Positions 8,284-13,315 of a stretch of DNA of 13,315 nt are shown piece by piece. Source of the DNA: JADFRG01 sp964590515 (lineage in GTDB: Bacteria; Chloroflexota; Anaerolineae; Anaerolineales; E44-bin32); contig CAZPZD010000058.1 of the NCBI GenBank assembly GCA_964590515.1, positions 1 to 13,315 of the forward strand. The letters run 5' to 3'. The translations under genes were made by a program, and so were the position numbers. The notes under the pieces are model-generated. The model was not told the DNA's origin, ran no database searches, and was given only the letters and a program-made list of their open reading frames with translations. Position 1 is the stretch's first letter; every line of letters begins with the position of its first letter.

Positions 8284-9498
8284 CTAAATCATCTCGTAGG
8301 CTGTTTCGCCATGGAGGGCTTCGTCTAGCCCCTCTTGTTCTTCGGCGTCCGTCACTTTGACTTTGACGAATTTATCAATGACCCAGAGCGCGGCGTAGCT
8401 AAAGCCAAAGGCGTATGCGGCGGTGATAAGTACGCTGCGCGTCTCGACCAGGAAGAAGTTAACCCCGCCAAAGAATAGGCCGTTGGCGCCAGCCGGATTC
8501 CAGACAGTGGTAGCAAGCAACCCGGTGCAGATACAGCCCAGCACGCCGCCGACACCGTGAACGGCCCAGACATCGAGAGCGTCATCCAGACGCATGCGGT
8601 TCTTGAAGGCCACAGCCAGATAGCACACACTGCCAGCTAATACTCCGATGATGATCGCGCCGGTGATGCTTACGTAGCCCGCGGCTGGGGTAATGGCGAC
8701 CAGACCGGCAACGGCTCCAGTCAGCAGGCCTACGAGCTTCGGTTTCTTTTCCACTTTCCAGGCGATGAACAGCCAAGTCAATCCGGCGATGGAGGCCGCA
8801 ATATCCGTATTCAGGAAAGCCGTTGCGGTAATTTGGTCTACTCGCAATTCTGAACCGGCATTGAAACCGTACCAGCCGAACCAGAGCAGAGCTGTTCCGA
8901 TCGCAACCAACGGGATGCTGTGTGGGCCGCGCTCCGCCACTTTGCGGCGTCCGACGAACAGGACGGAGGCCAAAGCGGCAAAACCCGCCGTGGTATGCAC
9001 GGCAGTGCCACCGGCAAAGTCCAGCACGCCCCTAGTCGCGAACGCTCCACCACCCCAAACCATGTGGGCGACCGGGAAGTAGACGAACAACAGCCACAGC
9101 GTCAGGAATATCATGTAGGCGTTGAATCGCACCCGGTTGGCAAATGCCCCGGTGATCAAGGCCGGGGTGATGATGGCGAACATCATCTGGTAGGCGATGA
9201 AAACCAATAGAGGGATGTTGTTGTTGGCCGACAGGACATCACTGGGCGAGATGCCGCGCAGGAAGGCGTGGTCTAAGTTGCCGATGACACCACCCTGTCC
9301 GCCGCTGAACACCAGCGAATAGCCGACGAGCCACCACAGCAAGGTGGTCCAGCCCATAGACACGAAACTCTGGATCATGATAGACAAAACGTTCTTCCGT
9401 CCCACCAGACCGCCATAGAAGAACGCCAAACCCGGCGTCATCAACATGACCAAGCTGGTTGCCACTAACATGAAGCCGGTACTGCCTGTATCAAACAT
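8284..9498 (-). CDS. amt: Ammonium channel, Amt/MEP family
   Basis: Inner-membrane ammonium transporter of 404 aa with about 11 helices. The start ATG (9498) has AGAGGAG at 9506-9512 as ribosome-binding site. Key residues of the family are all present: Asp160, the pore twin histidines His168 (in GTAVHTTAG) and His314 (in WAVHGVGG), Phe107, Trp148, and Phe212 in FGWYGFNAGS. The cytoplasmic tail carries the conserved GLDEALHGETAY motif (390-401), which transmits regulation by the PII protein GlnK. No signal peptide is apparent. A glnK gene usually follows amt, but here the 3' side is the S41 peptidase gene, convergent and only 31 bp away, so any PII partner is elsewhere. The upstream side is followed within 200 bp by a transposon. 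Confidence 0.95.
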   Translation of the reverse strand: MFDTGSTGFMLVATSLVMLMTPGLAFFYGGLVGRKNVLSIMIQSFVSMGWTTLLWWLVGYSLVFSGGQGGVIGNLDHAFLRGISPSDVLSANNNIPLLVFIAYQMMFAIITPALITGAFANRVRFNAYMIFLTLWLLFVYFPVAHMVWGGGAFATRGVLDFAGGTAVHTTAGFAALASVLFVGRRKVAERGPHSIPLVAIGTALLWFGWYGFNAGSELRVDQITATAFLNTDIAASIAGLTWLFIAWKVEKKPKLVGLLTGAVAGLVAITPAAGYVSITGAIIIGVLAGSVCYLAVAFKNRMRLDDALDVWAVHGVGGVLGCICTGLLATTVWNPAGANGLFFGGVNFFLVETRSVLITAAYAFGFSYAALWVIDKFVKVKVTDAEEQEGLDEALHGETAYEMI

Positions 9499-9584
9499 GT
9501 CGATTCTCCTCTTATGGATGCCTAGGTTGATAACAATTCTCTCACAACGCTTTGAATGAGCCGCCCAAAGGTCGCGAGCTGCCT

Positions 9585-9611
9585 GTCCCCTGGCCTGCTG
9601 CCAGGGCAGGC
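9585..9611. repeat. Small palindromic repeat, copy 1
   Basis: This 27-nt palindrome has the core CCCTGGC...GCCAGGG (7 bp), extended outward by GCCTG at 9581-9585 pairing with CAGGC at 9607-9611, with a 2-nt bulge. It closely resembles the 28-nt palindrome inserted in the nearby transposase gene (9815-9842): both read GTCC(C)C-TGGCCTG ... CCAGG-CAGGC. It lies between amt and the IS3 element. Confidence 0.6.
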
Positions 9612-9616
9612 TGGCA

Positions 9617-9638
9617 TAGCCGCCAGGCTAGGCCAAGG
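9617..9638. repeat. Flanking GC-rich repeat, left of the IS3 element
   Basis: TAGCCGCCAGGCTAGGCCAAGG resembles the block at 11002-11022 in direct orientation: both read TAGCCGCC-N-GGC ... CCAAGG. The adjoining AGGATCGGCGC (9636-9646) recurs inverted at 11031-11041. The repeats bracket the IS3 at 40-80 bp from its ends, too far for a target duplication. Confidence 0.4.
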
Positions 9639-9716
9639 ATCGGCGCCCTAAGCCTTCCCTCAAGTGAGGATCGCGCCCTGGCCGGGGGATCTTCCCCCGA
9701 AAAAGTGGACACGGTT

Positions 9717-10625
9717 TCACGCCACCAGTCTCTCATACTCTTCGGGCGTCTGGTAGTCAATGCTGGAGTGTGGCGGTGGTGGTTGTAGAAGCGGATGTAG
9801 GCCTTGAGCGCCGCGTCCCTGGCCTGACCGGCCAGGACAGGCGAGCTCAGCGAATGTGGCAAAGGACCGGCCGCGAATCCACTCGGTCTTCCGGGTGTGG
9901 AAGAACGACTCCATGTGGGCGTTGTCCGAGTATCAACGGGGTCGGTTCATGCTGGATCGGATCCCATGCTTCGTGAGGATCGCGCGGTAATGGTACGCCC
10001 CGTACTCAATCCCCCGGTCGGAGTGAAAGATGAGCGCCCGCGCAGGGGCTCGGTTTCGGATCGCCCGCTGCATGGCGAGCGCAGTGAGATTCACTGTGCG
10101 GTCCGAACCGCTCGCCCAGCCCACGATGCGGCGCGAGCGGACGTCCATGACCGCAGCCAGGAAACAGGGGCGACCGTTGGCCTTGAGGAAGGTGACATCC
10201 CCCACCCACTGCTGGTTGGTCCCCGTGGGTGGAGCAGTGGCCACTCGGAGGTTGTCGGTGGCCTCAAAGAAGCGGTGCACGCCCGGGGCCCGGCGGGTCA
10301 CCCTCACCACCCGGCCCTGCAGTCCCGCCGTGCGCATGAGCCGCGCCACCCGGTTCTCGCTGGCGGCGATGCCCTGTTTGCGCAGGGCCTGCGCGACCCG
10401 GGGGCTGCCGTAGGTGCCGTGGGAGCGGCGGTGGATGCGCTCGATGTGCTGCAGCAGTGTGTGGTTGGCCTCCGCTCGCGCGCTGGGGGCACGGCGGCGC
10501 CAGGCATAGTAGCCGCTCTTCGAGAGCCCGTACTGCCGGCAGAGGAACTCGATCCCGTACTCACGGCGGTGCCGGCCTATGAACGCGAAGATCTCCGACT
10601 TCGCTCCAAATTGAACTGGATAGCT
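9717..10625 (-). pseudogene. IS3-family transposase OrfB (DDE integrase), broken
   Basis: Catalytic part of the transposase, read by -1 frameshift from orfA. It runs from KSYPVQFG through the HTH_21-like segment (HRRSHGTYGSPRVAQALRKQG) to the rve integrase core: first Asp in WVGDVTFL (about 10199-10197), second Asp in FHSDRG (10019-10017), Glu in MESFF (9911-9909). The Asp-to-Glu spacing is exactly 35 when a TGA at 9935-9933 is counted as one codon, so that stop is a substitution within an otherwise aligned frame. Further on a 28-bp insertion (9815-9842) and a 1-nt deletion near 9775 (HHR-PHSSID) also break the frame; together they restore the original frame for the last residues YQTPEEYERLVA. 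Not functional as it stands unless the TGA is read through. Confidence 0.88.
9815..9842. repeat. Palindromic insertion in orfB, copy 2
   Basis: A 28-nt sequence with perfect stem CCTGGCC (9818-9824) / GGCCAGG (9830-9836) around TGACC, extended by GTC/GAC with one bulged C. Removing exactly these 28 bases joins the flanks into FATFAELAALKAYIRFYNHH, the expected IS3 OrfB sequence. It therefore looks like an insertion into the gene. It resembles the palindrome at 9585-9611 outside the IS. Confidence 0.65.
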
Positions 10626-10945
10626 TTTTTTAGGAGATCGTTCTCGATTCTCGCCCTCTTCAAGGCCGCTTCCAGTTCGCGGATGCGCCGGTGCTCCGAC
10701 ACCGTGGCCTCCATGCCCTCAATCTCCTTCAAATCGGGATGAGCGGGACCCTTGAGCTTCCCTTCCCGAACTTCCTTCTTCCAGCGCGAGAGCATAAAGG
10801 GATGAATGTTCAGGGCCGCAGCCACTTCCTGGGTCTCAATTCCTGGATGGCTCGCCAGCTTCACCGCGGTCACCTTGAACTCGCGGCTGTAGCGATGTTT
10901 CTTCATCCTTCCCGTCGAACCCGCAATCTGTTTGACACCTCTCAT
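10577..10945 (-). CDS. IS3-family transposase OrfA (helix-turn-helix subunit)
   Basis: DNA-binding subunit of the IS3 transposase, 122 aa. The start ATG 10945 has GGAGG about 6 bp upstream (minus strand, near 10953-10957). The N-terminal domain (KKHRYSREFKVTAVKLASHPG, then EVAAALNIHPFMLSRWKKE) is the typical IS3/IS911 helix-turn-helix. The C-terminal part (RELEAALKRARIENDLLKKAI) is a leucine-zipper-like coiled coil. The frame ends shortly after a run of seven A at 10631-10625, where a -1 shift gives the OrfAB fusion. OrfA appears intact, so it could still bind IS ends. Confidence 0.88.
   Translation of the reverse strand: MRGVKQIAGSTGRMKKHRYSREFKVTAVKLASHPGIETQEVAAALNIHPFMLSRWKKEVREGKLKGPAHPDLKEIEGMEATVSEHRRIRELEAALKRARIENDLLKKAIQFNLERSRRSSRS
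10625..10631 (-). promoter_or_regulatory. Programmed -1 frameshift site (A7) of the IS3 transposase
   Basis: Seven A residues on the minus strand, read CTA AAA AAA GCT in orfA. Slipping back one base gives AAA AGC TAT and enters the orfB frame (KSYPVQFGAKSEIF), which is open from here and has no ATG or GTG start until 10349. This matches the known IS3 strategy for making the OrfAB fusion. Confidence 0.75.
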
Positions 10946-11001
10946 CGGACACCTCCGTAGCGTTAGGGAATAGTGTCCACTTTATTGGGGGACGTACTGA
11001 T

Positions 11002-11041
11002 TAGCCGCCTGGCCAGCCAAGGCTAGTGTCGCGCCGATCCT
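11002..11041. repeat. Flanking GC-rich repeat, right of the IS3 element
   Basis: This holds the partner of 9617-9638 (TAGCCGCC at 11002-11009, then GGC and CCAAGG to 11022) and, at 11031-11041, the inverted partner of the 11-bp word at 9636-9646. Confidence 0.4.
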
Positions 11042-11042
11042 A

Positions 11043-11104
11043 AACGCCCGGCTGGCCGGCTCGGCTCCACCGAGTTGTCGGGCCGCTGGCAAGCCTCAAG
11101 CGTT
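11043..11104. repeat. Intergenic inverted-repeat structure upstream of the xre gene
   Basis: AACGC (11043-11047) is matched by GCGTT (11100-11104). Inside, CTCGG (11060-11064) pairs with CCGAG (11070-11074), and GCCCG (11046-11050) can pair with CGGGC (11079-11083). It ends 15 bp before the putative -35 box of the regulator gene. It may act as a terminator remnant or a recombination relic; no T-run is present. Confidence 0.35.
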
Positions 11105-11118
11105 GTCGGTGCGGTGCG

Positions 11119-11147
11119 TCAACAGAGAATGTGATGTATGTCATACT
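11119..11147 (+). promoter_or_regulatory. Candidate promoter with overlapping palindromic operator
   Basis: TCAACA (11119-11124) and CATACT (11142-11147) with a 17-bp spacer form a plausible housekeeping promoter. A perfect palindrome GTATG-T-CATAC (11136-11146) overlaps the -10 box, and a second dyad TGTCA...TGACA (11139-11143 / 11156-11160) straddles the start region. This layout suits autoregulation by the Xre protein encoded just downstream. Confidence 0.45.
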
Positions 11148-11220
11148 AGGCAAGATGACAAGTGTAACTGACGTCTGCCGCCAAGCCACGCTAAACTTTG
11201 AGGCGAGGAAAAGAACCGTG

Positions 11221-11445
11221 ATGAACGTAAAGCTGGGCAATAGGCTGAAGGTGGGTCGGGCTGAGCGAGGGTTGACCCAAGCAGAACTGGCCCGCCTAGC
11301 CGGTGTGACGCGGCAGACGATCAGCTCGATCGAGAACCGAGAATTCGTGCCCTCTACTCTGCTTGCTTTTGTGTTGGCGAAGCGCCTCTGGATGCCGGTG
11401 GAAGAACTCTTTAGCCTGGAAGGAGATGAAGATGACGGGCGATAA
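11221..11445 (+). CDS. Small Xre-family transcriptional regulator (YozG-like)
   Basis: A 74-aa cytoplasmic DNA-binding protein consisting almost only of an Xre/Cro helix-turn-helix. The recognition region is TQAELARLAGVTRQTISSIE (19-38), followed by FVPSTLLAFVLAKRLWMPVEELFSLE, the usual end of this short subfamily. I chose ATG 11221 (GTG 11218 is equally possible); GAGGAAAAG at 11205-11213 is the ribosome-binding site. The upstream in-frame GTG at 11131 would start inside the promoter. The last codons overlap the start of the next gene, a small membrane protein. Such regulator-membrane-protein pairs are widespread and of unknown function. Probably autoregulated through the palindrome at 11136-11146. 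Confidence 0.85.
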   Translation: MNVKLGNRLKVGRAERGLTQAELARLAGVTRQTISSIENREFVPSTLLAFVLAKRLWMPVEELFSLEGDEDDGR

Positions 11446-11722
11446 CGTGGTGCGCGACGAACGGACGGTTTCTGTCGAGAATGCAAGCTATCGCTGGGGG
11501 TACTTGTTTCTGGCCTTCGGGATCCTTCTGATTGCGGCGTATCGTGGGCTAGTGCAACAGGTAGCAAGTTGGGAGCTGCTGGCGCTTGTGATCGTAAGCG
11601 GCGTTGTGACGACGCTGTACCAGGGCAGGCAAAGAGTGCTGTCCGGACGATGGGCGGCAGCGGTACTTGGAGCGGTGATTCTCGCCGCCTTGCTGGGGGC
11701 GGGGATCGTCTTGCTACGCTAG
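11432..11722 (+). CDS. Small three-helix membrane protein paired with Xre regulator (DUF2178-like)
   Basis: A 96-aa integral membrane protein of unknown function. ATG 11432 is preferred: AGGAG at 11421-11425 lies 6 bp upstream, while ATG 11426 touches that motif. The gene overlaps the Xre gene by 14 bp, so the two are coupled. The N terminus (VVRDERTVSVENASYRWG) carries the acidic DERT stretch seen in DUF2178-type proteins that are often next to YozG-like regulators. Helices lie at about 22-38, 47-64 and 75-95, with a basic loop (YQGRQRVLSGR) between the second and third. Family assignment is from memory of the layout and motif. It could sense membrane state and signal to the regulator; this is speculation. 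Confidence 0.75.
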   Translation: MTGDNVVRDERTVSVENASYRWGYLFLAFGILLIAAYRGLVQQVASWELLALVIVSGVVTTLYQGRQRVLSGRWAAAVLGAVILAALLGAGIVLLR

Positions 11723-11791
11723 GCCTGTTAGCCGCGCGCAGCGGCCCAACGCCCAAGCAAAGCCGCAGCCCGCTGCTGGCCTCGCAGGCTG

Positions 11792-12179
11792 ACCGCCGGT
11801 GGCGCCGCCTGGACCTGACCAGCCCTTCTCTCGCCAGGATCCGAGCCGCGGTCGATACTGCCGGAAGCTCCCGGCGGTTGTTCCGCTGTTGCATCAGGTC
11901 GAGCAGCTTGCGTGCCCCCCAGCAGGGGTGTCGCTTGCGCAGCGCCACCAGCTCCTCCACGATCGCCGCATCGGTCTGCCAAGGGCAGTAGTGTGGCCGG
12001 CGGCGGTGCTAGTGAAACCCAGCCTGTCCATGCGGCTTGAAACGGTCGATCCATTTATGGGCGGTCTTGCGGGAGATGCTGAAGCGTTCGGCGAGCTCGG
12101 TGATCGAGTAGTAGTTCAGCTGATAGTTATCGAGGAGTCGTTGCCGTTGTTCGCTCACGGTAACACCTTTCCAAGGCAT
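11792..12179 (-). pseudogene. IS481-like transposase, 5' remnant
   Basis: N-terminal third of a transposase starting MPWKGVTVSEQRQRLL at ATG 12179. AAGGAGG (12194-12188, minus) serves as ribosome-binding site. The helix-turn-helix (ITELAERFSISRKTAHKWIDRFKPHGQAGFH) is typical of IS481. An in-frame TAG at 12011-12009 interrupts it; the same frame then continues as HRRRPHYCPWQTDAAIVEELVALRKRHPCWGARKLL and on to LVRSRRRHRR, after which similarity is lost near 11792. The DDE integrase domain is absent. So this is a dead, truncated copy: one nonsense mutation plus a 3' deletion. It cannot mobilise anything itself. Confidence 0.8.
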
Positions 12180-12187
12180 GGGCGCCA

Positions 12188-12201
12188 CCTCCTTGCGGAG
12201 G
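12188..12201. promoter_or_regulatory. Hairpin sequestering the transposase ribosome-binding site
   Basis: CCTCC (12188-12192) and GGAGG (12197-12201) form a 5-bp stem around TTGC. On the minus strand the right-hand GGAGG is the Shine-Dalgarno of the transposase remnant. Transcripts entering from outside would fold it away, a known IS strategy against read-through expression. Confidence 0.45.
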
Positions 12202-12205
12202 AGAG

Positions 12206-12276
12206 TGTTACCCATGTCCTGAGAATATGTGTTACCTATGTCCTGAGAATCATTTGTTACCTATGTCCCGGAACGG
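12206..12276 (+). repeat. Three direct copies of an IS481-like end repeat (24-25-nt period)
   Basis: Units begin TGTTACCYATGTCC at 12206, 12230 and 12255. The outer two continue TGAGAAT and the inner one CGGAACGG. The same two-unit pattern occurs inverted at 13266-13312, so the arrays face each other across about 1 kb. Confidence 0.8.
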
Positions 12277-12598
12277 TTCAAGCAGGCCTCCGGCCTCCAA
12301 ACCAACGGCATTAACTTTCGCGCACATCGGAGTTGGAGTATCCCATGTGCGGATGCATCGGGCACGGAGACCGAGTTGCCATCGGCGCATTATGCCCGAT
12401 TGTTGGCATGGTCCTGAAGGCATAGCGCGAACCACACTGGTGACGAGCCTGCCGCCTGATCCCGCCTAGAAGTTTGCCCACGCTTGCACTCCTTCACGCC
12501 CGATGCGTCCCGTTCTTGATGCCCCTCATCGCCGCTCTTGTGCTCGTCACCCGCAAATCACCTTTCAGAATTCCGCCGAGTGGCCCCGGGGAAGTTAG
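12277..12598. other. Gene-free stretch with one hairpin
   Basis: No supported gene on either strand. CGCACAT (12321-12327) pairs with ATGTGCG (12345-12351) around a 17-nt loop. The short open frames here have no good ribosome-binding site or recognisable protein character. On the minus strand it is the 3' side of the protease gene; no full attC-like site is visible there. Confidence 0.5.
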
Positions 12599-13144
12599 TT
12601 AGGAGGCGGCATGAGACGAACCCCGCACACGGATGAGTGGTTGAAACAGGGGGTGGGTCGTGATGACCCCATATGCCGGCAGAAGCACCTGCACGACGAG
12701 TTCCCGATTGACGAGCAGGACCAGGAATGCCACCCCCTGAATCACGGCAACGCTTGTCCCAAGCCCAACGGCTATGCCTCTGGCGTCCCCTCCATAGATG
12801 AGAGGTCCCACCGACAGGTTGAGGGGATCCGCGATCAGAACAACGAGCGTCAACCGGTAGGCCAAATCGCGTATGCTGCGAACGCGATGGGAGACCAGTG
12901 TTCCCCGCGCCACGAGAAGAATGTAGCCGAAGGCAACGGTCGCGAGGTTTGGGAGGCCGGAGATCACCGCCCACTTAATCCCCTGCCTCACGGCGACGGG
13001 GGTGTTGAAGACGACTTCAAGACCGAGCGTCCGGACGTGAAACCCCTGGTATTCCCCGTAGAGAGCCGCAGGGAGGGCGTGTAGCCCTTCGTGCATTCCA
13101 GCAAAGACGATGACCGCGAAGCTGAGAGTGAGAAGCTTCCTCAC
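12599..13144 (-). CDS. Predicted membrane zinc metalloprotease (M50-like, HExxH)
   Basis: A 181-aa hydrophobic protein starting at GTG 13144 (weak ribosome-binding site, AAAGG about 10 nt upstream). The first helix carries HEGLH at 18-22 (GMHEGLHALPAALYG), the zinc-binding and catalytic HExxH of membrane metalloproteases. A second helix follows KWAVISGLPNLATVAFGYILL (57-77), recalling the GP-containing hairpin of site-2 proteases. A later segment DPLNLSVGPLIYGGDARG (106-122) supplies Asp106, Asn109 and Asp120, any of which could be the third zinc ligand. One or two further helices reach about 160. Size and order fit minimal M50/DUF3267-type proteins; exact family was not identified. No substrate or partner is encoded nearby. 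It sits between inverted IS-like ends, with an attC-like site directly upstream, suggesting a mobile passenger gene. Confidence 0.75.
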   Translation of the reverse strand: MRKLLTLSFAVIVFAGMHEGLHALPAALYGEYQGFHVRTLGLEVVFNTPVAVRQGIKWAVISGLPNLATVAFGYILLVARGTLVSHRVRSIRDLAYRLTLVVLIADPLNLSVGPLIYGGDARGIAVGLGTSVAVIQGVAFLVLLVNRELVVQVLLPAYGVITTHPLFQPLIRVRGSSHAAS

Positions 13145-13163
13145 CGGAGAAACCTTTCGTGCC

Positions 13164-13253
13164 GCCTAACGGCCTCGAGCTGAGCGGCGCAGCACTGCTA
13201 CATGGTACATGAAATCGCGCCGAGGCTGCGTCCGCTCCAGCGAGTGGCTAGGC
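13164..13253 (-). repeat. attC-like imperfect palindrome
   Basis: A 90-nt structure. On the minus strand it ends in GTTAGGC (13170-13164), fitting the GTTRRRY core, and begins with GCCTAGC (13253-13247), one base off the complement. Inside, 14 base pairs form between 13180-13193 and 13225-13240, with two unpaired bases (13231 and 13238) on one arm only, as in integron attC sites. A short CTCG/CGAG pairing and unpaired spacer separate this from the core boxes. The protease gene starts 19 bp beyond the GTTAGGC box in the same orientation, the layout of a gene cassette. No integrase gene is in the window and no second site was found. Confidence 0.4.
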
Positions 13254-13265
13254 AGCCGGGAGGTA

Positions 13266-13312
13266 CATTCCGGAGACATGGTTAACACTTTATTCTAGGG
13301 ACATAGGTTACA
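13266..13312 (-). repeat. Two inverted copies of the IS481-like end repeat
   Basis: On the minus strand the units read TGTAACCTATGTCCCTAGAAT (from 13312; one base of the run trimmed in comparison) and TGTTAACCATGTCTCCGGAA (from 13287), spaced 25 nt. They are the inverted counterpart of the array at 12206-12276. The window ends 3 bp further on. Confidence 0.75.
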
Positions 13313-13315
13313 CCC

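Larger units (their letters stand above)
9693..10992 (-). mobile_element. IS3-family insertion sequence, degenerate
   Basis: About 1.3 kb bounded by inverted repeats. The left end (9693-9712) reads TCCCCCGAAAAAGTGGACAC and the right end (10992-10973, minus strand) TCCCCCAATAAAGTGGACAC, 18 of 20 matching. It encodes orfA and orfB in the IS3 arrangement with a -1 frameshift region. I see no clear target duplication (left flank ends near ggatct, right flank begins cgtac), which fits an old copy or exact ends differing by a base or two. orfB has three lesions, so the copy is probably inactive on its own. It lies upstream of amt, about 200 bp from its start. Confidence 0.88.
12230..13312. mobile_element. 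Possible element bounded by inverted end repeats, carrying a membrane protease gene
   Basis: The two-unit left end (12230-12276) and the two-unit right end (13312-13266, minus strand) are each 47 nt and share period, unit order (outer unit ending GAAT, inner unit with CCGGAA) and inward direction. There is no transposase inside, so it would be non-autonomous. Alternatively these are the facing 5' ends of two IS481 copies, with a second transposase beginning to the right of the window; the left copy's remnant reads away from the segment, which this model explains. Confidence 0.4.

Noticed and set aside
9933..9935. TGA in orfB as a selenocysteine or recoded codon
   Set aside because: The same gene has an insertion and a deletion, so simple decay is the better explanation; other genes here end in TGA normally (dppD).
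9897..10742. Plus-strand 281-codon frame across the IS3
   Set aside because: It is antisense to the transposase, whose DDE residues and helix-turn-helix are clear on the minus strand.
11723..11792. GTTAGCC...GCCCAAC pattern after the membrane gene as an attC site
   Set aside because: The boxes are in the wrong order for one site, GTTAGCC does not fit GTTRRRY, and no partner core box is found before the transposase remnant begins.
11040..11960. Long minus-strand frame of 306 codons
   Set aside because: Only its first part belongs to the IS481-like remnant; the rest runs antisense through the Xre and membrane genes and is Ser/Arg/Pro-rich without protein character.
12206..12276. Short tandem repeats as a CRISPR array
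   Set aside because: The period is 24-25 nt with almost no spacer, only three units, and the units recur inverted 1 kb away like transposon ends.
12611..13084. Plus-strand 157-codon frame with an SD-like AGGAGG 5 bp before its ATG
   Set aside because: The product is a very hydrophilic, His/Asn/Arg-rich string, as expected from the antisense of a hydrophobic gene. The minus-strand frame has HExxH, clear membrane helices and site-2-protease-like motifs.

Overview
This GC-rich window looks like a piece of a metagenome-assembled genome. The protein style suggests a Chloroflexota (Anaerolineae-like) bacterium: lipoprotein-type binding protein with a Pro/Ala-rich linker, a DppB-type permease carrying a DxDGDG-bearing loop insert, and several surface proteins. 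This taxonomic guess is an impression; no rRNA or marker gene is present.

Positions 1-8252 are mostly one plus-strand block. It starts with the 3' part of a membrane-anchored extracytoplasmic protein that has a possible Cys-His-Asp papain-like triad. A complete five-gene peptide/solute ABC importer follows: lipoprotein binding protein, two permeases and two ATPases. It is tightly packed (stop-start adjacency between the permeases, ATGA overlap between the ATPases). A lipid-anchored S41/PDZ protease follows 31 bp later. The simplest reading is a surface proteolysis plus oligopeptide uptake locus. The second permease is broken by a 100-N scaffold gap that is only a placeholder.

Positions 8284-9498 carry a convergent minus-strand ammonium channel (Amt) with all key residues.

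Positions 9500-13315 are accessory DNA. A decayed IS3-family element (about 9693-10992) has a poly-A frameshift site, an in-frame stop eight codons before the catalytic Glu, and a 28-bp palindromic insertion related to a second palindrome just outside the element. A small Xre regulator plus three-helix membrane protein follows, with a palindrome over its promoter. Next is the 5' remnant of an IS481-like transposase. The last kilobase is a segment bounded by inverted arrays of a 24-25-nt IS481-like end repeat. It carries a predicted HExxH membrane protease whose start lies 19 bp after an attC-like folded site.

I saw no CRISPR array, tRNA or rRNA. The strongest candidates for something not described are the inverted-repeat-bounded protease segment with the attC-like site, and the small palindrome that appears to have moved into a transposase gene. 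Both need sequence outside this window to settle.
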